A stretch of DNA of 64,000 bases from Alphaproteobacteria bacterium UBA3768 (GTDB lineage: Bacteria > Pseudomonadota > Alphaproteobacteria > CAAHEQ01 > UBA3637). The notes beneath the pieces are model-generated. The model saw nothing but the letters and a program-made list of their open reading frames with translations. It was not told the origin of the DNA and did no database searches. Made by a program: the position numbers and the translations under genes. The stretch spans positions 77,157 through 141,156 of the forward strand of contig DFFU01000012.1 in assembly GCA_002372315.1 (NCBI GenBank), in the 5' to 3' direction. How positions within the stretch are numbered: the first letter of the stretch is position 1; every line of letters starts with the position of its first letter. Below, piece after piece: positions 25,816-34,810 of the stretch.

Positions 25816-25830
25816 GTTCGTGTTTTGTTC
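25816..25830 (-). promoter_or_regulatory. alphaproteobacterial LexA box in the recA promoter
   Basis: GTTC-N7-GTTC on the plus strand (GAACAAAACACGAAC on the recA coding strand), the known LexA operator form of alphaproteobacteria. It lies 2 bp downstream of the recA -10 box, over the transcription start, ideal for repression. Confidence 0.85.
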
Positions 25831-25832
25831 TC

Positions 25833-25861
25833 ATTATACAAAAGATTTTTTTTAAATGCAA
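25833..25861 (-). promoter_or_regulatory. recA promoter
   Basis: TTGCAT (25861-25856), 17-bp spacer, TATAAT (25838-25833) on the minus strand, about 30 bp before the recA ATG. Confidence 0.8.
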
Positions 25862-25922
25862 GCGCTTTTTTGATAAGTGTAAAATTTATCTGAGGGATGA
25901 AGGTTCTTTGAAGGATTTATTA

Positions 25923-25951
25923 TTGCACTTTTAAGGTAAATGTGATAAAAT
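25923..25951 (+). promoter_or_regulatory. promoter of rbfA-truB
   Basis: TTGCAC (25923-25928), 17 bp, TAAAAT (25946-25951) preceded by the extended TG-A. AAAGAAAGGAAT then leads to ATG 25974. Confidence 0.65.
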
Positions 25952-25973
25952 ACCCCCCAAAGAAAGGAATGAC

Positions 25974-26357
25974 ATGAAAAAAGCACCCTCACAACGGCAA
26001 TTGCGTGTGGCCGAGGAAATTAGAAAATTATTGGCCCAAATGTTGATAGAAAACAATCTGTTTATAAAAGGACTAAAAGCCCCTTATTTGATGATTACTG
26101 AGGTACAGGTTGCCCCTGATTTTGGGTATACAGATATTTATATGCGGGCAATGCCACCGGTGAATACAGATGAACAAGTGGCTTTATTGAATGAACACAA
26201 AGGTATTTTTCGTAAAAAAATTGGGCAAAATATTCGGTTGCGTATCACACCCGAAGTCCGTTTTTTTTCGGATACTCGTTTTGAGCAAGATGCACATATT
26301 GAGGCGATTTTGAATAGTCCGCGTGTAAAGGCCGACCTTGATAAATACAAAAAATAA
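25974..26357 (+). CDS. rbfA: 30S ribosome-binding factor A
   Basis: The 127-residue KH-like protein acts in late 16S rRNA/30S maturation. It opens with the family's SQRQLRVAEEIRKLLAQML helix. The ITEVQVAPDFGYTDIYMRAM strand region and the C-terminal LRITPEVRFFSDTRFEQDAHIE are also visible. It overlaps truB by 20 bp; rbfA-truB is the classical order within the infB operon, although here it has its own promoter. Confidence 0.93.
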   Translation: MKKAPSQRQLRVAEEIRKLLAQMLIENNLFIKGLKAPYLMITEVQVAPDFGYTDIYMRAMPPVNTDEQVALLNEHKGIFRKKIGQNIRLRITPEVRFFSDTRFEQDAHIEAILNSPRVKADLDKYKK

Positions 26358-27201
26358 TTTAGACGGATGGTTGGTGATCAACAAACCATATGAAATGGGA
26401 TCTACTCAAGTAGTGGGGAAGTTGAAGCATTTATTACATCCAGCCAAGATAGGTCATGCGGGGACCTTGGACCCTTTGGCCACAGGCGTTTTACCCATCG
26501 CTTTGGGCAAAGCAACCCGTTTAATTCCTTTTGTGATGGATGACAAAAAAACATATGAATTTACTATCCAATGGGGTTATGAAACGGATTCTGATGATTT
26601 GGCTGGTAAGATAGTAGCAACATCTGATTTGCGTCCAACCAAAAAAGAAATTTTGTCTGTATTATCGAATTTTATAGGTCAAATTACTCAAGTACCTAGT
26701 ATTTTTTCTGCCATAAAAATTGACGGACAACGGGCCTATGATTTAGCACGCTTTGGAAAAGAAGTACGTATGAAACCCCGTTTTGTGATGATTTATCGTC
26801 TTGAATTATTAAACTCAGATGAGACAAAAGCCAATTTTGTGGCAACAGTGGGTAAAGGAACCTATATTCGTACTTTGGCACATGATATAGCACATGCTTT
26901 GAATACGTTGGGGGTTGTGGTGCGCCTGCACCGTACACAAGATGGCCCATTTGGTATCCATCAGGCCGTTTCATTAGATGATAATTTGATGGCACATATT
27001 TTCCCGATGGAAAAGGTGGTTTCCGATTTACCCCAAATTCAGGTGGATATACTAACAGCTCAACGTATTCGCTATGGACAAAGAGTTAAGTCTGAATCCT
27101 TTATAAATTTAAAGGGGATTTATGTTGTGATATGTATGAATAAAATAGTGGCTTTGGTTGAGATGAAGGGGGGAATTTTGCACCCTCAATCTGTTTTTTA
27201 A
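26338..27201 (+). CDS. truB: tRNA pseudouridine-55 synthase
   Basis: The 287-residue protein isomerises U55 of the T-loop. The catalytic aspartate motif is GHAGTLDPLATGVLPIALGKATR near residue 42. LDGWLVINKPYEMGSTQVV and the later PSIFSAIKIDGQRAYDLAR are canonical. Its start is TTG 26338 inside rbfA; there is no usable ATG before the conserved GWLVINKP, so the non-ATG start is accepted. Translation is coupled to rbfA. Confidence 0.92.
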   Translation: MINTKNNLDGWLVINKPYEMGSTQVVGKLKHLLHPAKIGHAGTLDPLATGVLPIALGKATRLIPFVMDDKKTYEFTIQWGYETDSDDLAGKIVATSDLRPTKKEILSVLSNFIGQITQVPSIFSAIKIDGQRAYDLARFGKEVRMKPRFVMIYRLELLNSDETKANFVATVGKGTYIRTLAHDIAHALNTLGVVVRLHRTQDGPFGIHQAVSLDDNLMAHIFPMEKVVSDLPQIQVDILTAQRIRYGQRVKSESFINLKGIYVVICMNKIVALVEMKGGILHPQSVF

Positions 27202-27259
27202 AGGTTCAATTTGCATTTTATAATAAAGTATGCTAAGCTAAAACAAAAAGGAGTTATTT

Positions 27260-30200
27260 ATGCACTTATTTTTAAATAAACGCTTTACACCATTTCTTTT
27301 ATCACATTTTTTATCGTCCATCAATGATGCATTTATGCGGACGTTATTTTTGTTTTATGCGACCTATAATTTAACCCAAGAAAGCACTGCGTTTGTGGTA
27401 ACAGGCTTGATTTTTTATGCATTGACGTTTTGTATGGGCAGTACAGTTGCAGGACAGGTTGCCGATAAAATTTCCAAAAGAAGATTTTTAATGTTCTTCA
27501 GAATTGTGGAAATGGGGGCCCTGTTTTTGACCTTAGGTGGGGTTTCACTAAATTCCAGATGGGCTCTCTTGGCTATTATGGGGGGATTGGGCTTTATTGG
27601 GGCTTGTTTGCGTGTGGCTGATTATGCTATTATGCCTGCTTTGGTTACAGAACGTGATTTGGTTAAATCCAATGCTTGGTTAAAGGTTGCTTCTTTGATT
27701 GGTTTGGGGTTATCGGCCTTAATGATGATGATGATTGTCAAGTTTGAAATCTCAGGTAGTTATGTTTGTTTATTAGCTGTTGCTTTATCTGTGTTGAGTC
27801 TCGCTATTACCTATGCTATTCCAAATCAAAACCCTGTGGATCCAGAAACGAAAGTGGTTAAAAATCCCATTCATGTATTTGATTTTGTATCCAAAACATT
27901 GAAATATAAATTTGATGATTGGGCGTATTTAATTGGTATTGCATGGTTTTGGGTTTTAATGAGTTTGGTTGGAATGGTTTCCAGTGAATATGGCCAAGAA
28001 ATTTTGAAAGCCCGTTGGTCTGTGGTGGCCTTTTTGTCAGGGGCAATTTTTCCTTTAGGGTATATTTTGGGGGCTGTTGCCTGTGTCAGAACAGCGCGTA
28101 AGCGTTTGGGATCTCAGGCCATGTGGGTTGGTTTTTTAATTTCAATTGTATTGTTGGATTTGGTTTTTGCGGGTCGTGCTCTTGGCCATATAGAGGTTAA
28201 TAAAGCTATTACTATTTTTAAATTGTTGACAGGTAGTGTTCTTTATTGGCATGTTTTATTGGCTGTCATGGCGTTGGGGGCTTTGTCGGCTTTGTATATT
28301 ATTCCCTTTTATGCTCAATTACAAATGCATACAGATGCCAAGATTATGGGGCGTATGTTTTCGTTCAGTGGCTTGTTAAATGCGGTTACAATGACAGGGG
28401 CCTTTGTGATTATTTTGGCAATGCGGATGCTGTTTTTCAATCTATCTGATGTGGTCATTTTCTTTGCGATTTTAAACATATTTGTTTCCTTATACTTTGT
28501 TCGTTTGTTGCCCATTGATCAAAGACGTCGTTTCTTTAAAAAAGTTTTGGGAAAATTGTTTAAGGTGAAAGTTTATGGATTGGAAAGATTACCCAAAAAT
28601 GGCGAACGTTGTTTGATTGTTTGCAATCACACCAGCTATATGGATGTATTGTTGATATCCACCTTTATTGACAGGCCGATTGTTTTTTCTATTAACGAAA
28701 GATTATTAGAAAAGACGTTGGTTAAGTTTATGACGAATTTGGTGGATTTGCGTCCTTTGGATCCGGTCAGTCCTTTTGCTGTCAAGGCGATGGTTAATGA
28801 GTTAAAGCAAAATAAAACCTGCATGATTTTTAATGGTGGACTATTAGAAGGTGGAAATACGCGTCTTAAAATTTATGAAGGTACAGCCATGATGGCACTC
28901 AAGGGAGAGGCGCCAATTGTGCCAATTCGCATTGATGGGGCGATGCATACCTTTGGTTCGCGTGTTTTGGGTAAGCGTGCGTGGTTTAAGGCTTTTCCGC
29001 AAATTACCTTAACTGTTATGCCCCCTGTTGAATTTAAATATCCTGAATCCATGCCCAATCGTGAGCAACGCCAACGTTCTTCGGGTAAGTTGTATGATGT
29101 AATTTCTGGTATGGTTTTTGATAGTTATGATAAGAACAGAACTGTATTTCAGGCTGTTGCGGATGCGATGAAGATGCGTGGGCGTATGTTCCGAATTTTG
29201 GATGATACAGCACGTAAGCCTCAAACATTTGCCAGTGTCTTTTTAAAATCATTTGTTTTGGGCTCTTTAATCAATAAAGCCTTACCAAATGATGAACGTG
29301 TGGGGGTGATGATCCCGACATCTTCGGCCTGTGCCTATACTTTTTTTGGGTTACAAGCCTTTGGTAAAGTGCCTGCCATGATTAACTTTACGGCTGGACC
29401 AAAAGCGGTTGTCAGTACATGCCAAACGGTGGGATTAAAGCATATTGTTACAGCCCATAAAGTGGTTCAAATGGCTAAATTGGAAAATTTAGTGGCCGAA
29501 ATTGAAAAAAATGATATTAAAGTGGTGTATTTGGAAGATTTAAAATCTACATTGATTTTATCGGATAAATTGCGTGGTATGTGGGGTGCTTTGTTTCCAC
29601 ATGCTGTCTATCGGAAAACCAGTGGTGGAAAAACATCATCAAAGGATACTGCTGTTATTTTATTTACCTCTGGATCGGAAGGATTGCCTAAAGCAGTGTT
29701 TTTAAGTCATTATAACTTGTTGTCCAACTGCTATCAAGTACCTTGTCGTTTTGATGTGTATAAAAATGATGTGTTTTTAAACTGTTTGCCTTTGTTCCAT
29801 TCTTTTGGTTTAGGGGCAGGGACGATATTGCCCATGATTTTGGGGTGTAAGACGTTTTTGTACCCAACCCCATTACATTATCGGATTATTCCTGAAATAG
29901 CGGCCAGTATTCGTGCGACGATTTTCTTTGCAACAGATACATTTTTATCAGCATATGCCAAATGTGCAAATCCTTATGATTTTAATAGTTTGCGTGTTGT
30001 AGCAGGTGGTGCCGAAAAAATTCGTGAGGAAACACGTACAGTGTGGCAGGAGAAATTCGGTGTGCGTTTATTTGAAGGCTATGGTGCCACTGAATGTTCG
30101 CCCTTTATTTCTGTCAATACATTTTTATTTCAAAAGAAAAATTCTGTGGGGCGTTTGTTGCCAGGGATGGAATCGCGCTTGAAAAAAGTGGATGGCATCA

Positions 30201-30682
30201 CAGAAGGGGGCGAATTGTATGTTAAAGGACCCAATATTATGCAAGGTTATATGCGTCACACAAATCCGGGCGTACTAGAACCTCCAAAGGATGGTTGGTA
30301 TGATACAGGGGATATTGTGGAAATTGACAACGATGGCTTTATCACGATTAAAGGGCGCTCAAAACGTTTTGCCAAAATCGGGGGGGAAATGGTATCCTTG
30401 ATGGCGGTAGAACAAACAATTGCCAAAAAGTGGCCGGATGCTCTGTCGGGGGCTGTGAATTTACCTGATGATCGCAAAGGTGAAAAAATTGTTTTGATTA
30501 CCAATGAAAAGGCGATCACAAAGGATGCTTTGATTCCTGTATTTAAAGATGCAGGTATGACAGAATTGGGCTTGCCCAGTATGATTATTTATACTGAGCA
30601 GCCCCCTTTATTGGGAACGGGTAAGTTTGATTACTTAAAGGCCAAGGAAATGGCAGTGGAAGCGAGCAATAAAAAAGAGTAA
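27260..30682 (+). CDS. LplT-PlsC-AAS fusion: acyl-ACP synthetase / 2-acyl-glycerophosphoethanolamine acyltransferase
   Basis: The 1140-residue protein has three modules. Residues 1-410 are an LplT/MFS lysophospholipid flippase with about 12 membrane segments. Residues 425-615 are a PlsC acyltransferase with VCNHTSYMDVLL near 455. Residues 640-1130 are an AMP-forming acyl ligase (ILFTSGSEGLPKAVFLSHYN; GYGATECSPF; YDTGDIVEIDNDGF). The complex imports and re-acylates lysophospholipids and activates fatty acids on ACP. In E. coli LplT and Aas are separate; full fusions occur in several alphaproteobacteria. AAAAAGGAG precedes the ATG; TATAAT at 27219-27224 may be its -10. A terminator follows at 30751. 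Confidence 0.9.
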   Translation: MHLFLNKRFTPFLLSHFLSSINDAFMRTLFLFYATYNLTQESTAFVVTGLIFYALTFCMGSTVAGQVADKISKRRFLMFFRIVEMGALFLTLGGVSLNSRWALLAIMGGLGFIGACLRVADYAIMPALVTERDLVKSNAWLKVASLIGLGLSALMMMMIVKFEISGSYVCLLAVALSVLSLAITYAIPNQNPVDPETKVVKNPIHVFDFVSKTLKYKFDDWAYLIGIAWFWVLMSLVGMVSSEYGQEILKARWSVVAFLSGAIFPLGYILGAVACVRTARKRLGSQAMWVGFLISIVLLDLVFAGRALGHIEVNKAITIFKLLTGSVLYWHVLLAVMALGALSALYIIPFYAQLQMHTDAKIMGRMFSFSGLLNAVTMTGAFVIILAMRMLFFNLSDVVIFFAILNIFVSLYFVRLLPIDQRRRFFKKVLGKLFKVKVYGLERLPKNGERCLIVCNHTSYMDVLLISTFIDRPIVFSINERLLEKTLVKFMTNLVDLRPLDPVSPFAVKAMVNELKQNKTCMIFNGGLLEGGNTRLKIYEGTAMMALKGEAPIVPIRIDGAMHTFGSRVLGKRAWFKAFPQITLTVMPPVEFKYPESMPNREQRQRSSGKLYDVISGMVFDSYDKNRTVFQAVADAMKMRGRMFRILDDTARKPQTFASVFLKSFVLGSLINKALPNDERVGVMIPTSSACAYTFFGLQAFGKVPAMINFTAGPKAVVSTCQTVGLKHIVTAHKVVQMAKLENLVAEIEKNDIKVVYLEDLKSTLILSDKLRGMWGALFPHAVYRKTSGGKTSSKDTAVILFTSGSEGLPKAVFLSHYNLLSNCYQVPCRFDVYKNDVFLNCLPLFHSFGLGAGTILPMILGCKTFLYPTPLHYRIIPEIAASIRATIFFATDTFLSAYAKCANPYDFNSLRVVAGGAEKIREETRTVWQEKFGVRLFEGYGATECSPFISVNTFLFQKKNSVGRLLPGMESRLKKVDGITEGGELYVKGPNIMQGYMRHTNPGVLEPPKDGWYDTGDIVEIDNDGFITIKGRSKRFAKIGGEMVSLMAVEQTIAKKWPDALSGAVNLPDDRKGEKIVLITNEKAITKDALIPVFKDAGMTELGLPSMIIYTEQPPLLGTGKFDYLKAKEMAVEASNKKE

Positions 30683-30750
30683 TCTTTTATTCCACGGTCG
30701 TTTTTGGGGTTGACTTGAAAACCTAATAATGTTTGTATTTCAGTTTTAAT

Positions 30751-30780
30751 TCATCCCCCATCAAGTGGGGGATGATATTT
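30751..30780 (+). terminator. intrinsic terminator after the acyl ligase fusion gene
   Basis: Perfect 10-bp stem TCATCCCCCA / TGGGGGATGA with loop TCAAG, followed by TATTTTTCC, 70 bp downstream of the stop. Confidence 0.85.
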
Positions 30781-30893
30781 TTCCTATATTATATTCGTGC
30801 TTGGCATGAACCTTCATCAACATATAAGGCTATGCTATTACTGGATTTCTGAGTGTGTTGTTTTTGATAGAAATGACAAAGATGAAAGATATC

Positions 30894-30920
30894 AAAAACA
30901 CCCCGTAAAAACGGGGTGCC
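30894..30920 (-). terminator. intrinsic terminator of the VirB2-like gene
   Basis: CACCCCGT / ACGGGGTG stem with an A/T loop, followed on the minus strand by TTTTTGAT, 20 bp after the virB2-like stop. Confidence 0.85.
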
Positions 30921-30939
30921 TCTGATGGATTTTTTATTG

Positions 30940-31275
30940 TTAATATGATGATCCAGTGTCATTACCGAAAGTATCATTTGTATCAACAGATTCTCCTGCG
31001 GCATAACTTACAATCATACCGGCACCTGCCACAATGGCCACGCCGAAGACCAAGGCGAACAACCATTTCCATTGGATTTTACCGAGCAATGCTGCGGCTG
31101 CCATACCAATCAAACCGAAAGCGGCCAAAATGTAAAAAACGCCTTTTACGTTATTAAATAAGGTTGCCAAGCTTCCGATTGCTGTATCAAAGGCATTTTG
31201 TGCCCATGCGCCAGTGGCATACATGATGACTCCGAAAACGGCCACCAAGGCCAAAGTTTTTACTAATTTTTTCAT
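30940..31275 (-). CDS. virB2: VirB2/TrbC-like pilin subunit
   Basis: The 111-residue protein has a long N-terminal signal region (MKKLVKTLALVAVFGVIMYA, cleavage near AWA-QN). Two further hydrophobic helices follow (VFYILAAFGLIGMAAAALLG; WLFALVFGVAIVAGAGMIV), separated by the short basic KIQWKW loop. This is the architecture of type IV secretion TrbC/VirB2 pilins. A polar acidic tail follows. It is monocistronic with its own terminator, while VirB3 and VirB4 homologues lie 23 kb away. Family assignment rests on topology and length. Confidence 0.7.
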   Translation of the reverse strand: MKKLVKTLALVAVFGVIMYATGAWAQNAFDTAIGSLATLFNNVKGVFYILAAFGLIGMAAAALLGKIQWKWLFALVFGVAIVAGAGMIVSYAAGESVDTNDTFGNDTGSSY

Positions 31276-31667
31276 TTTTTTCCTTTCTGTTGTTTATATT
31301 TAGATTGGATTTTCAATGTATCAAAATCAGAAAAGTAATTTCATCGCTAACCCCGCGCTTCAATAACTTTTTCTAAGATTTTGGTTCATTTTTTTCCTTT
31401 CTTTTCAAGAATAGTCTTTTGATTTAAATTCCTTTGTACACTTGCACGTCAACGATACGTCCAAAAAGTTCAAAATCCTTTATTTCATCCGACTCCTTAA
31501 GGTTTTTAGACTTGAAACCATTTCAAATCATAATTGTTTGATAACCTATTTTTATTACTTTGTCCAGTCTTTTTTTAAAAAATATATAAAAAAAACACTT
31601 GTTAATAAAATGTTAACTTTTTAAAGTTTATGATACAAGCAGTTTAATATATGCGTTTGGGGAATGC
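31276..31667. other. 392-bp intergenic region with a duplicated start-site sequence
   Basis: No credible gene spans this gap between the divergent virB2-like gene and the pilus operon. It holds an exact 18-bp repeat of the virB2 ribosome-binding/start segment (31271-31288 and 31385-31402, minus-strand AGAAAGGAAAAAAATGAA). The second copy opens a 9-codon frame at 31389-31360 (MNQNLRKSY). The right side is AT-rich and must contain the pilus operon promoter, which I could not place with confidence. Confidence 0.5.
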
Positions 31668-32450
31668 ATGAAGTTAGAATTGGGTACTTCTTTTGTTGGG
31701 ATATTGCTTTCGTTGTCTGTAATGGCTCAGACACCAGAGGTGGTGGCTGTTCCAAATCCCAATGATTTTTTATTGGATACCTATACAATGCCAAGCGATC
31801 CGATTGCAGTTTCTCCAGCATCTGTGATGCAAAATGTGACCCCCATTCCGTCAAGTGTAGATATCCTGACAGAGATCTTTGGTAAAGATGCAATGAGTTT
31901 GAATGCCAATAAACCTGTTGTGACGCAAACGCGCAACTTTACGCCAATTCCAGGTATGTATTATCCCAAAAAGGCTATTTTGACCAAGTTGCCAGATTTG
32001 CCCCCACCACAAGCAACGGTTGACAGATATATTAAAACAACGATTGATCCTGTTATTCAGCAACCAGAATATGCTGACCAAATGTTGGAGGCTATGGAAA
32101 AAGGCACAACAACTTATTTTTCCATTCCCAAAGAGGTACGTATTAAATTTTATCCTGGTCAAGCACATTTGTCTGCTCAAGCATTAAAATGGATTAAATC
32201 CTTTGCAATAAAAGTGCGTCAAGATCCGCGTTTGATACTTGAAATTCGGGTATCTGAAGAAAATTGGCCGCTACAAAGTAAACGGGTGGGCTTGATGCTT
32301 CAGGCTGTTTTAGAACAGGGTGTTTCACGTCATCAAATCGTGGTTTATAAAACTAATCGTGCGGCGGATTCTGTTTTACTTGGCTATGCAAATATGTTGG
32401 ATCAAGAGGTAAAAGTGAATAAAAAAAGACAAAAAACAATTAGTTGGTAA
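31668..32450 (+). CDS. OmpA-like-domain protein heading the type IVb pilus operon
   Basis: The 260-residue protein has a signal peptide (MKLELGTSFVGILLSLSVMA) and a Pro-rich stretch around residues 20-120. A C-terminal domain of OmpA_C/MotB type runs from about 145 to 245 (FYPGQAHLSAQALKWIKSF; LILEIRVSEENWPLQSKRV...). The usual peptidoglycan-binding NxxLSxxR signature is only partly kept (WPLQSKRVGLML). It may anchor the pilus secretin to the wall, as TcpQ/PilL-linked proteins do. It is 59 bp upstream of the TcpQ-like gene on the same strand. Start supported by GGGGAAT; promoter not clear. Confidence 0.6.
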   Translation: MKLELGTSFVGILLSLSVMAQTPEVVAVPNPNDFLLDTYTMPSDPIAVSPASVMQNVTPIPSSVDILTEIFGKDAMSLNANKPVVTQTRNFTPIPGMYYPKKAILTKLPDLPPPQATVDRYIKTTIDPVIQQPEYADQMLEAMEKGTTTYFSIPKEVRIKFYPGQAHLSAQALKWIKSFAIKVRQDPRLILEIRVSEENWPLQSKRVGLMLQAVLEQGVSRHQIVVYKTNRAADSVLLGYANMLDQEVKVNKKRQKTISW

Positions 32451-32509
32451 AAAAATGCTTGTAATATCAAAAAAAACAGTGTATGTTTTTTTAAAACAGG
32501 GAGTTTAAT

Positions 32510-33202
32510 ATGAAAAAAATAGATTTTCTTAAGCTTTTTACGGGTGCTGCTTTGGTGCTTTGTGTGACTTCAGGCTATGCCCAAACGAGTCAATTTATTG
32601 ATTGCGCAGATGGCAATGCTGGGTGTGATATGCTGTACTCTACGGATGCTACTTTTAATACCAACGATTGTGTGGATTGCGTTTCAGGCGATATTCAAGT
32701 TGAACCCGCTGTTGTTAAAACTTCTTATCAACCTTTGTCCTACTCTATGCCTGCTGACACCCGCGTAGAGGTAATGCCCAATGGAGCTTTGCGTACAACA
32801 ACAACTCAGGTTTCTGGGACACGTGTGGGGACAACAGATCGACAAACTGTTCACAGAACTGAACGAATTGAATCAACGGGACTCGGTGGACAGTGGGTGG
32901 CCCATGATACAAACGAAAAAATCGCTTTTGGTGAGGGTGTGCATGATTGGGATGCAGCACGCGGTGAAACATTGAAGTCTTTATTGACTCAGTGGGCTGA
33001 AGTATCTGGATGGACTTTGATATGGAAATTGGATCGGGATTATAATTTGGAAGCAGGTGTCGTTTTTCGTGGAACCTTTACTGAGGTTGCCAGTGCAATT
33101 ATTCGGACATTTGCGCGTGCTGTTCCTGCACCTATAGGAACATTTTATCGTGGTAATCGTGTGTTGGTCATTAGCATACAGGAGGATGAGAATGCTCATT
33201 AA
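32510..33202 (+). CDS. TcpQ/PilL-like pilus assembly protein
   Basis: The 230-residue protein has a signal peptide (MKKIDFLKLFTGAALVLCVT, cleavage near YAQ). The TcpQ domain sits at the C-terminus (WDAARGETLKSLLTQWAEVS; GWTLIWKLDRDYNLEAG; FTEVASAIIRTFARA). This domain forms the periplasmic partner that assembles the secretin in Vibrio TCP and R64-type pili. The N-terminal third has paired Cys (FIDCADGNAGC, NDCVDC). It overlaps the secretin gene by 11 bp, supporting one operon. Confidence 0.78.
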   Translation: MKKIDFLKLFTGAALVLCVTSGYAQTSQFIDCADGNAGCDMLYSTDATFNTNDCVDCVSGDIQVEPAVVKTSYQPLSYSMPADTRVEVMPNGALRTTTTQVSGTRVGTTDRQTVHRTERIESTGLGGQWVAHDTNEKIAFGEGVHDWDAARGETLKSLLTQWAEVSGWTLIWKLDRDYNLEAGVVFRGTFTEVASAIIRTFARAVPAPIGTFYRGNRVLVISIQEDENAH

Positions 33203-34796
33203 AAAACTGACAGTTGCTTTATTGGCAGGGTGTTTTGCTTTAACGGCGTGCAACAAGTATGTCGCTGAAACGGATAAAAGAATTGAAGAAACTTTGTCGC
33301 GTGTGGAAGAATATCAAGAAGCCTCTCAGATTCCTGATTTGCCTGAGCCAAATGATACGGTGCGTATCCAAAATGATATTTGGTTGGGTTCATCTAGCAC
33401 CAAAATTATGGAAGGGGATGCTTTGCCCAGTTGGTTGGAAAAAGATGATGGCATTACGATTGCTGTATCTGAGGATGCAACGTTACCCGATATTCTTCAA
33501 GAAGTTTCCGATATTACAGGGATGAATATTCGTTTGGATGATTTGCGTGCAGACAATGCGATACCAGAAGATGCTGTACCCTTAAAATACACGGGTTCTT
33601 TAAGTGGGTTGTTGAACTATTTATCAAATCGTTATAATGTCTATTGGCGTTATAAAGATGGAATTGTTAGCTTCTTTACCCAAGAAACACGTGTCTTTAC
33701 GGTTTATGCTTTGCCAACGGAAACAACAATGTCTGCCAATATGTCGGGATCATCCATGGGGGAAAGTGGTGGTGGAAGTGCTTCTTCTACTTTGGCTGTC
33801 AGTACAGATTTGAAAATTTGGGAAAGTATAGAAGAAGGTGTCAAACAAGTTGTGGGTGACAATGGAAAATTATCTTTTTCACATGCTGCGGGTACTGTGA
33901 CTGTCACGGCTAGTCCCTATATTGTTCGTAAGGTCGCGGCCTATATAAATGGTTGGAACGAAAAATTATCCCGTCAAGTTGCAATCACTGTGCGTGTGTT
34001 GCAGGTTACCTTGAACAACAGCGATCAATATGGTTTGGATTTAACCCAGATTGCCTTCAATAGTAAAAACATTGCAGCGACATTTGCAGGGACATCTTCT
34101 GCCTTTGAAGGTGCGGCGAATTTAACAATGACTTTGGTAAAAGAAGGTTCAAAGTTTAAAGGATCTTCGGGTGTGATTCAGGCTTTATCTCAACAAGGTA
34201 AGGTGCGTCAAGTGACCAGCGCCTCTGTGACAACATTAAATAATAAAGTTGCACCAGTTCAAGTTTCTAAAACACAAAACTATCTGAAAGAAATTACGGT
34301 AACTTCTTCGGGTAGCGGTGAGGATAAATCCACTGATACTGACTATGAAGTGGATACGTTAAACTATGGTTTTACAATGGAATTGTTGCCCCGAATTTTG
34401 GATCATGGCCGTTTGATTTTATTGTTTAATTTATCATTGTCGGATGTGGTGGATTGGAAATACGTGAATGTTGGTGGGGGTGATTCCTCATCTTCTGGTG
34501 AAGGCGAAGATTCTTCCAATGGTGAAGAAACCGAAAAGACCTCATTGCAATTACCGACAATGGAAATGCGTGGTTTTGTCCAAGAAATTGCGATGCGCTC
34601 AGGACAAACGTTAGTTTTGACAGGTTTTGAAAAATTGCAAGATGAAACAAAAACATCTGGAATTGGTAAAGCCAAGATGGGATTGTTGGGTGGGTCTGCA
34701 GTCAATAATACTTCTCGGGGGGTAATGGTTATCTTGCTCACGCCTGAAATCCTGCAGTCGCCATTGTCACAAGAGGCTTTAATGAGAAATTATTAA
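33192..34796 (+). CDS. pilN: PilN-type lipoprotein secretin of a type IVb pilus
   Basis: The 534-residue outer-membrane secretin has a lipoprotein signal with lipobox LTAC (MLIKKLTVALLAGCFALTAC). N-terminal N-domains follow (TLPDILQEVSDITGMNIRLDD) and then the C-terminal secretin domain (QVSKTQNYLKEITVTSSGSG; MELLPRILDHGRLILLFNLS; VILLTPEIL). Two Ser/Gly-rich linkers lie near residues 180 and 440. Start ATG 33192 is six bases after GGAGG; ATG 33186 is too close. R64 PilN and Vibrio TcpC are the described analogues. Confidence 0.88.
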   Translation: MLIKKLTVALLAGCFALTACNKYVAETDKRIEETLSRVEEYQEASQIPDLPEPNDTVRIQNDIWLGSSSTKIMEGDALPSWLEKDDGITIAVSEDATLPDILQEVSDITGMNIRLDDLRADNAIPEDAVPLKYTGSLSGLLNYLSNRYNVYWRYKDGIVSFFTQETRVFTVYALPTETTMSANMSGSSMGESGGGSASSTLAVSTDLKIWESIEEGVKQVVGDNGKLSFSHAAGTVTVTASPYIVRKVAAYINGWNEKLSRQVAITVRVLQVTLNNSDQYGLDLTQIAFNSKNIAATFAGTSSAFEGAANLTMTLVKEGSKFKGSSGVIQALSQQGKVRQVTSASVTTLNNKVAPVQVSKTQNYLKEITVTSSGSGEDKSTDTDYEVDTLNYGFTMELLPRILDHGRLILLFNLSLSDVVDWKYVNVGGGDSSSSGEGEDSSNGEETEKTSLQLPTMEMRGFVQEIAMRSGQTLVLTGFEKLQDETKTSGIGKAKMGLLGGSAVNNTSRGVMVILLTPEILQSPLSQEALMRNY

Positions 34797-34810
34797 GGAG
34801 TCCGTATCAT

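Noticed and set aside
31442..31624. 60-codon frame in the virB2/pilus gap
   Set aside because: No ribosome site, a composition that looks like random AT-rich DNA, and no hydrophobic or family pattern.
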